NCBI GenBank assembly: GCA_035637455.1
Contig: DASPXE010000007.1
Coordinates: 1-64,000 of the forward strand
DNA length: 64,000 bases
Direction: 5' to 3'
Source: 20CM-4-69-16 sp035637455
GTDB lineage: Bacteria; Gemmatimonadota; Gemmatimonadetes; Gemmatimonadales; GWC2-71-9
In this document: piece after piece, positions 41,488-49,810 of the stretch
Layout: each line of letters begins with the position of its first letter
Position numbering within the stretch: the stretch's first letter is position 1
Made by a program: the position numbers and the translations under genes
The notes under the pieces: model-generated
What the model was told of the DNA's origin: nothing
What the model saw: the letters and a program-made list of their open reading frames with translations, nothing else
Databases searched by the model: none

Positions 41488-42486
41488 TCACGGCAGCTGC
41501 CAGATCTCCACGCGGTTTCCGGTGAAGATCGGGATCAGCACGCGGTTGCGCTTGCCGTCGTACCCGATGTCGGCCGGGCTCGGCACCCCGCTGATGACCT
41601 TGACTTCCTGTCCTGTCTCGTAGCTTGACACCGTCGAGTCGGTCCAGCTGGAAACGAGGATCTTGCCGCCGGCGATCACGACCCCGTCGAAGCCGCCGGG
41701 TCCCTTGGCGATCACGCTCGGCGCCTTGTCCTCGGGCTTCCACGCGAGCAGTGATCGCCCGCCGAACTCGACGATCACAAAGCGCTTGCCCACGGGGTCC
41801 AACGCGATCCCGTTGGGACGGCCCAGGGTATCGCCCCGCACCGCGACGGTCACCTTGCGGTCCGGGCCGATGCGGAACACCCGGTCGGGCCCCGGGTGCA
41901 GCACGTTGCCGACATCGTCGAACCGGATGCCGGTGTCGGTGATGTAGAGCGCGCCCGTCGGTGCGACGGCGATGTCGTTCAGAAACACGGCGCCCAGGCT
42001 GGCGAGGCTCACACTGTCGATCGTCGCACCGGTCCTCGCGTTGAAGGCGCGCACCGCGTCGATGTCGGCGACCCACAGCGTGTCGGCCCACAGGGCCAGT
42101 CCCTTCGGGGCGTTCAGGGTCACGCCGCTCTTGCCGCCTTCGATGAACTTGAGGTTCTCGACTGCGCCGTCCGGGCGCACTCGGCTGATGAAGCCGTTGT
42201 TGTCTTTCGCCGTCGGGCTACCGTTGATGTTGGAGACGAAGTAGATGTCCTGTGTCGTGTCGTGCAGCACCGATTCCGGCGTGAGGAACCCGGCCACCGT
42301 GGCCACCTTGGTAGCGGGTGGCGGGGACGGGGTGGCCGGGGCGGCCTGTGGGGGCGGGACGGATGACGGAGCCGCCGGGGAGTCTGCGGGCGTCGCCGGC
42401 GTCTGAGACACCGGAGGTCGCTTGACCACCGGCTCGCAGGCCGCTCCCGCGGCGGCGAGAACGGTGCACAGGACTGTCAGTCGCAT
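41488..42486 (-). CDS. SMP-30/gluconolactonase-like beta-propeller lipoprotein
   Basis: 332 residues. Lipobox GAAC with a Pro/Ala/Thr-rich linker of 40 residues. The propeller (LTPESVLHDTTQDIYFVSNI, APKGLALWADTLWVADIDAV, PNGIALDPVGKRFVIVEFGG) matches the SMP-30/NHL type. No clear gluconolactonase metal triad was identified, so enzymatic activity is unclear. It lies 28 bases downstream of the EF-G gene and may be cotranscribed with it. Confidence 0.8.
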   Translation of the reverse strand: MRLTVLCTVLAAAGAACEPVVKRPPVSQTPATPADSPAAPSSVPPPQAAPATPSPPPATKVATVAGFLTPESVLHDTTQDIYFVSNINGSPTAKDNNGFISRVRPDGAVENLKFIEGGKSGVTLNAPKGLALWADTLWVADIDAVRAFNARTGATIDSVSLASLGAVFLNDIAVAPTGALYITDTGIRFDDVGNVLHPGPDRVFRIGPDRKVTVAVRGDTLGRPNGIALDPVGKRFVIVEFGGRSLLAWKPEDKAPSVIAKGPGGFDGVVIAGGKILVSSWTDSTVSSYETGQEVKVISGVPSPADIGYDGKRNRVLIPIFTGNRVEIWQLP

Positions 42487-42514
42487 GGGTGCTCCCCCTC
42501 CTCGGTGCCCGGCG

Positions 42515-44614
42515 TCAAGACGCCTTCGCCTGCTCCATCTCCTTCTTCCGCGCCTCGATCACCTTGTGCGCCACGTCCGGCGGCACCTCCTGATACACAT
42601 GAAACTTCGACCGGTATGTCCCCCGGCCGTGCGTCAGGGAGTGCAGCGTGGTTGCGTAACGGTCCAGCTCGGCTTCGGGCACGAGCGCCTTGACCTTCGT
42701 GAGCCGGCCCTCCTTCTCGGTGCCGAGGATGTGGCCGCGCCTCGAGGAGAGGTCGCCCATCACGGCGCCCTGATACTCGTCCGGCGTCCACACCTCCACC
42801 TCCAGGATCGGCTCGAGCAGCACCGGCTTGCAGTTCGGGCTGACGTTCCGGAAGGCGAGGATGCCGGCCATCTTGAAGGACATCTCGTTCGAATCGACGT
42901 CGTGGTAGGAGCCGTCGTACAGCTCCACTTTGAAGTCCACGACTGGATACCCCGCCACCGGGCCACGCGCCGCGGCTTCCTGAATGCCGCGCTCCACCGC
43001 CGGGATATACTGCCGCGGGATCACGCCGCCGACGATCTCGTCCATGAACTGCAACCCAGAGCCCCGCGACAGCGGCGCGATCCGGATCCAGCAATCGCCG
43101 TACTGACCGCGACCGCCGGTCTGCTTCTTGTGCTTCCCCTGGCCTTCCGCCTTCCCACGGAAGGTCTCGCGATAGGCGATGCGCGGCTTTGTGGTGACGG
43201 CGTGTACGCCGTACTTCCTTGCCAACCGGCCCACGATGATCTCGAGATGGCGCTCGCCCAGCCCGCGGATCAGCGTCTGCTGCAGCTCGGGGTTGTACTC
43301 GTGCTGGAAGGTGGGGTCCTCCTCGTGCAGCTTGTGCAGCCCGTTCGAGAGCTTTTCCTCCTCGCCGCGCTGCTTCACCTCGATCGCCACCGTGATGACG
43401 GGCTCCGGGAAGGGGATCTTGTGGAGCACGATCGGCGCCTCCCGGGTAGAGAGCGTGTCGTTGGTGTGCGTGTCGCGCAGCTTCGCCACCACGCCGATGT
43501 CTCCGGCGTGCAGCTCGGCGATCTCGAAGCGGTCCTTCCCGATACTGACACAGAGGTGGTTGAGCTTCTCCACCGCCGCCCTTGGGGCGTTATACACGTC
43601 CTGCCCGTTGCGGACCAGACCGGAATACACGCGGAAGTACGTCACATCCCCTACGTGCGGCTCGGACATCGTCTTGAACACCTGTCCGACGAACGGCCCG
43701 CCGTCCTCCGCCTTCAGCATGAGCCGCTCCGCGCTCCCCCACTTCTGCGCCTCCACCGGCGGACGCTCGTGCGGCGCGGGGAACAGCTCGACCATCTTGG
43801 ACAAGAGGGCTCGCATCCCGTAAGTCAGCTCCGCCGCCCCGCAGAACAGCGGGAACAGCTCGCCCTGCGCCATCCCCGCCTTCATGGCCCTGATCGCTTC
43901 GTCACGCCCGATTTCTTCGCCGCTCAGGTAACGCTCGAGCAGCGTATCATCGGTCTCGGCGATGCGCTCGATCAGCTCCTTCGAGTACTGATCGAATCGC
44001 CCCTGGTACTCCGCGGGGACGTCCCCCTCCTCGTACTCGCCCGCCTTCGTCCCCTTCTTGTACAGGTGGCACTTCTTCGAGAACAGATTGATGATGCCAT
44101 GGAAGTCGGGGCCCTCGCCTACGGGGATCTCCACCGGGATCACCTTCGGCGTCAGGCGCTGCTTGATCTGGCGGTAGACCTTTTCGAAGTCGGCGTGCTC
44201 CTTGTCCATCAGGGAGACGAAAAACAGGCGTGGGATGCCCCGGTCCTCACAGTAGTCCCACACCTTTTCCGTCCCTACCTCCACGCCACCGGTCGCCGAT
44301 ACGACCACCACGCCGCCGTCCGCGGCATAGACGCCGGCGAGCGCCTCGCCCGTGAAGTCGAGGTAGCCCGGGGTGTCGATGAGGTTGAGCTTCGTGTCCA
44401 TCCACTCGGCCACGCCGATGGCGAGGTTGATGGAGTACTTGCGCTCGATTTCGTCGGGAGTGTAATCGGTGAGAGCGGTGCCGTCCTTGACGGACCCGTG
44501 GCGCTTGCTCGTGCCGGCCACGAACGCGAGAGCGTCGACCAGGGAGGTCTTGCCGCTCGCGCCGTGGCCCACGACCGCCACATTGCGAATCTCCGGTGTC
44601 TTGTATACGCGCAT
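42515..44614 (-). CDS. Elongation factor G-like GTPase (EF-G2 type)
   Basis: 699 residues, the full EF-G domain set. G1 is GHGASGKTSL, G3 is DTPGY. The G4 motif, normally NKxD, reads VSLMDKE, so the specificity Asn is Ser and the Lys is Leu. T. thermophilus EF-G-2 has the related TKLDK variant. Downstream domains II-V show GQGKHKKQTGGRGQYGDCWI, PVVDFKVELYDGSYHDVDSN and GDLSSRRGHILG. Such paralogs act in translation or stress contexts in addition to the housekeeping FusA, which is not in the window. The altered G4 could loosen nucleotide specificity. Confidence 0.9.
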   Translation of the reverse strand: MRVYKTPEIRNVAVVGHGASGKTSLVDALAFVAGTSKRHGSVKDGTALTDYTPDEIERKYSINLAIGVAEWMDTKLNLIDTPGYLDFTGEALAGVYAADGGVVVVSATGGVEVGTEKVWDYCEDRGIPRLFFVSLMDKEHADFEKVYRQIKQRLTPKVIPVEIPVGEGPDFHGIINLFSKKCHLYKKGTKAGEYEEGDVPAEYQGRFDQYSKELIERIAETDDTLLERYLSGEEIGRDEAIRAMKAGMAQGELFPLFCGAAELTYGMRALLSKMVELFPAPHERPPVEAQKWGSAERLMLKAEDGGPFVGQVFKTMSEPHVGDVTYFRVYSGLVRNGQDVYNAPRAAVEKLNHLCVSIGKDRFEIAELHAGDIGVVAKLRDTHTNDTLSTREAPIVLHKIPFPEPVITVAIEVKQRGEEEKLSNGLHKLHEEDPTFQHEYNPELQQTLIRGLGERHLEIIVGRLARKYGVHAVTTKPRIAYRETFRGKAEGQGKHKKQTGGRGQYGDCWIRIAPLSRGSGLQFMDEIVGGVIPRQYIPAVERGIQEAAARGPVAGYPVVDFKVELYDGSYHDVDSNEMSFKMAGILAFRNVSPNCKPVLLEPILEVEVWTPDEYQGAVMGDLSSRRGHILGTEKEGRLTKVKALVPEAELDRYATTLHSLTHGRGTYRSKFHVYQEVPPDVAHKVIEARKKEMEQAKAS

Positions 44615-44681
44615 GGGCGCAGCTCACTCCGGCGGGGGACAGGAGAATATGAGACCGAGAACAGGGTATAGGCTAGGCATA

Positions 44682-44778
44682 AGCTAGACGCATAGCCGCA
44701 CAGGGGAGAACAGAGGACAGGCGCTAGGAACACCTGTTTCCTCAAGCTGTTCGCCGCTGCGCGTCTGTGCGTCTAGCT
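44682..44778. repeat. Inverted repeat between EF-G2 and MFS genes
   Basis: AGCTAGACGCA (44682-44692) is the exact reverse complement of TGCGTCTAGCT (44768-44778). A second imperfect pair (GAACAGAGGACAGG with CCTGTTTCCTC) lies inside. The right arm covers the MFS stop codon (44773-44775). Units of about 7 bases (TAGGCTAGGC) give it the look of the other arrays, though the period is less clear. This 158-base gap contains no ORF. Confidence 0.65.
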
Positions 44779-45942
44779 GTTGCCGGGCCTGGGCAGCTGC
44801 ATGCTGCTCACTCCAGCTACCAGCATTACCGCGCCCGCCAGCAGAAACGCCGTGCGCTGGCCGAAGCCGTCGTACGCCCACCCGGCGGCGAGCGGGCCGA
44901 GGCTGCGGCCGAGCGCCGCAAACGCCTGCGCCGCGCCGAGAATCGTGCCCTGCTCCGTGGGGTCGGCGTAGATGGACACCAGCCCGGAAGCGGCGGGTGC
45001 GAACAGGCTGTTCGCGAAGGCGAGCGGCACCGTCCAGGCGTACAGCTGCAGACTGGTCGCCGCGTACGGCACGGCGGCGATGCTCACCGCCATCCCGAAC
45101 AGCCCGACGACGAGCAGCGCGCGCGCGCCGGTGCGTCGCTCGATGCGCCCGAACAGAAACCCCTGCACCGCCGCGGCGATCGTACCGATGACGACGAACA
45201 GCCAGCCCAGCTCCTTCGCTCCCCACCCCAGCGCTGCGGTCGCGTGCAACGGCAGCGCCACGGTGTAGCCCGCGAAGGCGAACGGGGCGATCAGCCACAC
45301 CAGCATCAGCGGCCGCAGCTGCTCGCGCCCCAGCGCCGCGCCCATGTGCCCGAAGTCGAGCAGCGGCCGCGCGGTGCGGTGCTCGGTCGCGAGTGACTCG
45401 CGCAGGATGGCGCTCGCCGAAAGGAAGTTGATCAGGGAGAGCCCGGCCGCGATCAGCCCCGGGGCGACGTGTCCGAGGTAGTGGTCGGCCAATCCGCCGA
45501 TCATCGGGCCCAACACGAACCCGATACCGAACGCGGCGCCGATCGTCCCCATGCCGCGGGCGCGCTCCGCCGGCGGGGTGATGTCCGCGACGTACGCCTG
45601 CGCCGCGGAGATATTGCCGCTCGCGAAGCCGGAGATCACGCGGGCGAGGAACAGCACCGCGTAGGACGGGGCGAACGCGAACAAGACGTAGCCCGCGGCG
45701 TTGAACAGCATCGTCGTGAGGAGGATCGGCCGGCGGCCGATCCGGTCGGAGAGCCGGCCGAGCAGGGCCGTCGCGAGGAACTGCATCGCCGAAAATACGA
45801 ACACCAGGGCGCCGTACCCGATCCCCTGCGCCCCGAAGCGCTGGGCGTACATCGGCAGGATCGGCATGATGATCCCGAAGCCGATCAGATCGATCAGCAC
45901 CGTCAAGAAGATCACGCCGAGGCGTGAGCGGGTCGCGGGCAT
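44773..45942 (-). CDS. MFS efflux transporter (TetA-like drug:H+ antiporter family)
   Basis: 389 residues, about 12 transmembrane helices. Motif A of MFS is clear: GRLSDRIGRRPILL, and the antiporter motif C region reads GFVLGPMIGGLA. The N-terminus LIDLIGFGIIMPILPMYAQR is typical of TetA-type drug transporters. It likely exports a drug or metabolite out of the cytoplasm. The gene ends inside an inverted repeat. Confidence 0.88.
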   Translation of the reverse strand: MPATRSRLGVIFLTVLIDLIGFGIIMPILPMYAQRFGAQGIGYGALVFVFSAMQFLATALLGRLSDRIGRRPILLTTMLFNAAGYVLFAFAPSYAVLFLARVISGFASGNISAAQAYVADITPPAERARGMGTIGAAFGIGFVLGPMIGGLADHYLGHVAPGLIAAGLSLINFLSASAILRESLATEHRTARPLLDFGHMGAALGREQLRPLMLVWLIAPFAFAGYTVALPLHATAALGWGAKELGWLFVVIGTIAAAVQGFLFGRIERRTGARALLVVGLFGMAVSIAAVPYAATSLQLYAWTVPLAFANSLFAPAASGLVSIYADPTEQGTILGAAQAFAALGRSLGPLAAGWAYDGFGQRTAFLLAGAVMLVAGVSSMQLPRPGNS

Positions 45943-46080
45943 CGGCGCTGGAATCTAGCGCGCGCGAGCGCCTCGGCGATCACGCTCACGCGTGACCTGC
46001 GTCACCAGCGCCGCCATCGCCTCCTGTTAACGTCGTCCCGGTCGTCGGGTCTCATCTGCGAACCTTACAGGGGACAAATC

Positions 46081-46500
46081 ATGCGAGGCCGATTCGCGCT
46101 GCTGACCGCTCTGGCGCTTGCCCTCAGCCTGCCGACGATCGTGTCGGCTCAGGCCGCGGGCGATACCGGTGTGAAGCAGGACCGCAAAGCAGTCCGCCAC
46201 GACCGCCGCGAGCTGCGCGGCGATCGCCGTGACGTGCGGCACGACACCAAGGACATACACCAGGATGGCCGTGACCTCCGCCAGGACCGGCGGGACGTGC
46301 GTGCGGACGTGCAGGAGGGCGACCTGAAGGATGCGCGTCGGGACCGGCGGGATCTGCGCAGCGACCGTCGCGACCTGCGCCAAGACCGCCGCGATCGTCG
46401 CCACGACGTGCGGGACGCGCGCTCGGACCGACGCGACCTGCGGCAGGACCGCACTGACCTGCACCAGGACCAGCAGCAGAAGACGGACAGCACGCGCTGA
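46081..46500 (+). CDS. Secreted Asp/Arg-rich repeat protein
   Basis: 139 residues with a Sec signal ending VSAQA. The rest is a charged helical repeat of period about 7 with words DRRDLR, DRRDVR, DIHQDGRD, HDVRDARSDRRD. Such DRRDxR repeats should make a long alpha helix with alternating charge stripes. RBS AGGGGAC lies 8 bases before the ATG. Function unknown; candidates are envelope structural or metal/acid-buffering proteins. Confidence 0.78.
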   Translation: MRGRFALLTALALALSLPTIVSAQAAGDTGVKQDRKAVRHDRRELRGDRRDVRHDTKDIHQDGRDLRQDRRDVRADVQEGDLKDARRDRRDLRSDRRDLRQDRRDRRHDVRDARSDRRDLRQDRTDLHQDQQQKTDSTR

Positions 46501-46531
46501 CGGCTGCGAGCAGTGACGTCGAGGTGGCCGG

Positions 46532-47425
46532 CTACGCGGCTACCCCGACGTGGGTTTCCCTCCCCTGCGCCAGGATCCTGACCACGATCGCGCCGAGGAT
46601 GAGCGCCCCTCCCGCGAGCGACCACGCACTGGGCGTCTCCCCGTGAATCAACCACGCCCAGATCGGGTTGAGCACCGGCTCGAGCAGCAGCAGCAGCGAC
46701 ACCTGGAGCGCGGGGACGTGCGGCATCGCCTGTGACAGCAGCACGTATCCCAGGCCGAGTTGAACCGTTCCGAGGTACAGGACGATCAGCCAGTCCACGG
46801 CGCGGCCGCCGGCCACCGGAAAGATCCACGGGAGCGACAAGACGAAGGCGAGCACGTTCCCCGACACGGCGGCCGCCGCCACCGACGCGGCGGAGCCCCC
46901 GGGGCGCTGGGTGAGCCAACGGTAGCCGATCACGACCAGCGCGAAGGTGACGGCGCTGACCGCCGCGAGCACGTTCCCGAGCAACGGGTTCGTCGCCGTG
47001 GCGCGCGGTGGCTCGACGCCGACGAAGAACAGCGTCATCCCCACCGCCGCGGCGAGCAGGAACGCCAGGTCGCCGCGCTGCACGGGCTCGCGTAACAGCC
47101 ACGGCCCGAGCACCAGAATGCACAGCGGGCTTGCGTCCTCGAGGAACACGGCGTCCGCGGCGGTCGTGAGCTTGTTCGCCTGCACGAACAGGATGGTCGT
47201 GACCGCGTAGGCCACGCCCACCAGCGCCGCGCGCCAGGTCCACGCCCGGCGCGCCTCCGGTACCATGACGAGCACAGCGATCGCCGCCACCGCGCCGCGC
47301 AGCCCCGCCACCTGCCAGCCGCTGAAGCCGCACAGCTTGAACGCGGCACCGCCCGTCGAAAACAGCGTCGCCGCGGCGAAGACCCGCAGGCGGGACGCGG
47401 CGTGGCTCGCTCGATCAAGCTCCAT
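46532..47425 (-). CDS. DMT-family exporter (EamA domains)
   Basis: 297 residues from ATG 47425 (MELDRAS); the frame extends upstream but the extension looks non-coding. Ten hydrophobic helices in two EamA halves (AAATLFSTGGAAFKL, ITILFVQANKLTTAADAVFL; second half ends LEPVLNPIWAWLIHGETPSA and GALILGAIVV). The conserved EamA phrase with Glu-Pro (LLEPVLNP) is present. Substrate unknown. Confidence 0.85.
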   Translation of the reverse strand: MELDRASHAASRLRVFAAATLFSTGGAAFKLCGFSGWQVAGLRGAVAAIAVLVMVPEARRAWTWRAALVGVAYAVTTILFVQANKLTTAADAVFLEDASPLCILVLGPWLLREPVQRGDLAFLLAAAVGMTLFFVGVEPPRATATNPLLGNVLAAVSAVTFALVVIGYRWLTQRPGGSAASVAAAAVSGNVLAFVLSLPWIFPVAGGRAVDWLIVLYLGTVQLGLGYVLLSQAMPHVPALQVSLLLLLEPVLNPIWAWLIHGETPSAWSLAGGALILGAIVVRILAQGRETHVGVAA

Positions 47426-47504
47426 CTCGGGACCTTGGCAGGCTCGCCCCTCTGCCCCCCGGCGGGTAATTTCGATGCGGCACAATCCACCGCAGGAGCT
47501 TGCA

Positions 47505-47912
47505 ATGTACGCTCGATCGACCATCCTGCCGCTCGCCGCGCTGACCGCGCTCAGCCTCGGCGGGTGCGGCGGCCGCACCGGTCAGGCGGCCCACGAGCCT
47601 GCCCCCGCCCGCTCGAGCGATGTCGTGACGTTGGAGGAGCTGGGCAAGGTCTCCACCGCTTCCACGTTGTACGAGGCGCTGCACGCGCTGCGACCCGCGT
47701 GGTTCCGCCGCAATCCGACGACCCTCCGCCCCGAAGCCGAAGGCGACGTCGTCGTCTATCTCGACCAGAGCCGCCTCGGAGGGCCGGAGACGCTGCGCAC
47801 CATCCAGGTCAACGCCGCTACCGCGATCCGCCATTACAGCGCGTCCGAGGCGGAGGCCCGCTTCGGCCCGGGGCACCTGCACGGCGCGATCCAGGTCATC
47901 ACGTCGCGGTGA
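47505..47912 (+). CDS. Small lipoprotein with TonB-plug-like domain
   Basis: 135 residues, lipobox LGGC. The C-terminal 70 residues (LYEALHALRPAWFRRN, VVVYLDQSRLGGPETLRTIQ, ASEAEARFGPGHLHGAIQVI) match a short domain resembling the plug of TonB receptors, common as stand-alone proteins in this lineage; there, DGxxLGG, SASEAxxRFG and GGAIxVxTR are conserved. The protein 49352-49753 is a second member. It may bind a partner at the outer membrane. The stop overlaps the hydrolase GTG (GTGA). RBS CAGGAG before ATG. Confidence 0.75.
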   Translation: MYARSTILPLAALTALSLGGCGGRTGQAAHEPAPARSSDVVTLEELGKVSTASTLYEALHALRPAWFRRNPTTLRPEAEGDVVVYLDQSRLGGPETLRTIQVNAATAIRHYSASEAEARFGPGHLHGAIQVITSR

Positions 47913-48964
47913 CGTTCCTGCTGCTCATCGCGGCGCTCCAAGCGGACAGCGCGAGCTTCGCGATCCGTGACTTCCGGTTCGGGAGCGGGGAGACGCTGTC
48001 GGTCCTGCGGCTGCACTACCTGACGCTGGGACGGCCGCGGCGCGACGCCGGCGGGAGCGTGCGTAATGCCGTGCTCATCCTGCACGGCACGGGAGGCTCG
48101 GGAAGCCAGTTCCTCTCGCCGCTCTTCGCCGGGGAGCTGTACGGCCCCGGGCAGCCGCTCGACACGACGACGCATTACCTCATCCTGCCGGACAACATCG
48201 GACACGGGCGGTCCAGCAAACCCAGCGACGGGCTCAAGGCCCGGTTCCCGCACTACACCTACGGTGACATGGTCGCGGCACAGTACCGCCTGGTGACGGA
48301 GGGGCTGCACGTCGATCACCTGCTGCTGGTCGTGGGCACGTCCATGGGCTGCATGCACGCGTGGCTCTGGGCGGAGCGCCACCCCGACTTCCTGGACGGA
48401 GTCGTGCCGCTCGCCTGCGCTCCCACGCAGATCGCCGGCCGGAACCGGATGATGCGCCACCTGATCATCGAGAACATCCGCGGCGATCCGGACTGGCGCG
48501 GCGGCACCTACTCTCAACAGCCGCGCGGGCTCCTCGCCGCCCTGCAGATACTCTTCATGATGAGCTCGAGCCCGCTCCAGCTGCAGCGCATCGCGCCGAC
48601 GCGCGACTCGGCGGACGCCTACATCACCCGCTGGCTGCGCGAGCGCCTCGCCGGGGCGGACGCGAACGACATGGCGTACCAGTTCGAGGCGTCGCGCGAC
48701 TACGACCCGAGTCCCGACCTGGAGCGCGTCACCGTCCCGGTGCTCGCCATCAATTCGGCCGACGATCTCATCAATCCGCCGGAGCTCGGGATCATGGAGC
48801 GCCTGATGCCGCGCGTCAAACAGGGCCGCTTCGTCCTGATTCCGACGAGCGACATCACGCGCGGCCACGGCACCCACACCGTGGCGGCGGCGTGGAAGCA
48901 GTACTTTGCGCCGTTCGTGGCCGCGCTCGAGCGGTCGCGCGGGGCGCCGAGCCCGAGTCGATGA
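47909..48964 (+). CDS. Secreted alpha/beta hydrolase, MetX-like
   Basis: 351 residues from GTG 47909, with a short signal (FLLLIAALQADSA). The nucleophile elbow is GTSMGCMHAWLWAERHPDF, the acid is in NSADDLINPPE and the His in RGHGTHTV. Sequence shape is that of homoserine acetyltransferase-like hydrolases, but the signal points to the periplasm, so an esterase or hydrolase role is likelier than methionine biosynthesis. It overlaps the next gene by 4 bases. Confidence 0.85.
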   Translation: MTFLLLIAALQADSASFAIRDFRFGSGETLSVLRLHYLTLGRPRRDAGGSVRNAVLILHGTGGSGSQFLSPLFAGELYGPGQPLDTTTHYLILPDNIGHGRSSKPSDGLKARFPHYTYGDMVAAQYRLVTEGLHVDHLLLVVGTSMGCMHAWLWAERHPDFLDGVVPLACAPTQIAGRNRMMRHLIIENIRGDPDWRGGTYSQQPRGLLAALQILFMMSSSPLQLQRIAPTRDSADAYITRWLRERLAGADANDMAYQFEASRDYDPSPDLERVTVPVLAINSADDLINPPELGIMERLMPRVKQGRFVLIPTSDITRGHGTHTVAAAWKQYFAPFVAALERSRGAPSPSR

Positions 48965-49362
48965 CAGTCACGGTCGGCCAGAGGGCGCGGCGCAGTCTGA
49001 CGCTCTCGCCCGAGCACGTCGCGACCTACGCGAAGCTCACCGGTGATTACAATCCGCTGCACTTCGACCCGGCATTCGCGGCAAAGACCACGTTCAAGGC
49101 GCTCGTGGTCCAAGGCGGCCTCACCACGGGCCTGCTGCACGCGCTCGTGGCAATGGACCTCCCCGGGCCCGGGACCGTGTTCCTGAGCCAGAACTGGAAG
49201 TTCACGGCGCCGGTGTACGTCGGGGACACGATCACGGCGGAGGCGGAGGTGATGAGCGTGCACGAGACCAAGCCGGTGTGTCGCCTCAAGATCACGGTCA
49301 CACGGCAGACGGGTGAAACGGTGCTCGAAGGCGAGGCGTGGTGCTACACGTTCATCGCTTGA
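48961..49362 (+). CDS. MaoC-like (R)-enoyl-CoA hydratase
   Basis: 133 residues, the normal single-hotdog size. The catalytic Asp-x4-His is DYNPLHFD, with the overhang KTTFKALVVQGGLTTGLL. It hydrates trans-2-enoyl-CoA to (R)-3-hydroxyacyl-CoA, supplying PHA synthesis or beta-oxidation, and fits the thiolase/dehydrogenase cluster elsewhere. It overlaps the hydrolase start (ATGA) upstream and the convergent gene at its end. Confidence 0.88.
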   Translation: MTVTVGQRARRSLTLSPEHVATYAKLTGDYNPLHFDPAFAAKTTFKALVVQGGLTTGLLHALVAMDLPGPGTVFLSQNWKFTAPVYVGDTITAEAEVMSVHETKPVCRLKITVTRQTGETVLEGEAWCYTFIA

Positions 49363-49753
49363 GCTTCACGACAATCGCAGCCTGCCCGTCGGTAGGCCCG
49401 TAGCGGCCCGCCGTCTCGTTGGCGCTGAGCCAGCGCATTTCCAGCACGGTCTCCGCCGGGATCGTCTTGAGATAGTCGACCGACCCCATGTTCACGTCGT
49501 TCACGTACACGTAGACCGGCGTCGACTTGAGGGGCTCGCCCGCCGTTCCGGGGAGCCGACTGAGCTCTCGCACCTGCAGCCAGCGTGGCCGCAGCGTCTC
49601 CACGATCTCGAACGCCGAGCCCCCATTCGGCTTCGCCCGCTCGATCTCCTCGGCCGTGAGCACATTGCTACGTCGCTGCACGGCATGCAGCGGGGTGGCG
49701 CCCGCAAGAGCCGCCACCGACAATGTCACCAACGTCAACGGGAACGTGCGCAT
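49352..49753 (-). CDS. Small secreted TonB-plug-like protein
   Basis: 133 residues with a clear Sec signal (LTLVTLSVAALAGATPLHA). The mature part (IVETLRPRWLQVRELSRLPG, VYVYVNDVNMGSVDYLKTIP, MRWLSANETAGRYGPTDG) is the same family as the lipoprotein at 47505-47912: LRPxW, a YVN/YLD turn and an LSANE/SASEA strand followed by RYG/RFG. It ends with a strand AAIVVKLKR. Overlaps the MaoC gene by 11 bases in opposite orientation. Confidence 0.72.
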   Translation of the reverse strand: MRTFPLTLVTLSVAALAGATPLHAVQRRSNVLTAEEIERAKPNGGSAFEIVETLRPRWLQVRELSRLPGTAGEPLKSTPVYVYVNDVNMGSVDYLKTIPAETVLEMRWLSANETAGRYGPTDGQAAIVVKLKR

Positions 49754-49810
49754 GTCTCCCTCCCACGTTGCGAATCGCGCTGCGCGCCAGCCCAGCGCGG
49801 CCCGGCCCGA

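Noticed and set aside
46081..46500. Non-coding repeat rather than a gene
   Set aside because: It has an RBS, a proper Sec signal and a regular residue pattern in one frame only.
47909..48964. Homoserine O-acetyltransferase (MetX) in methionine synthesis
   Set aside because: The fold is similar, but a signal peptide is present and no methionine genes are nearby.
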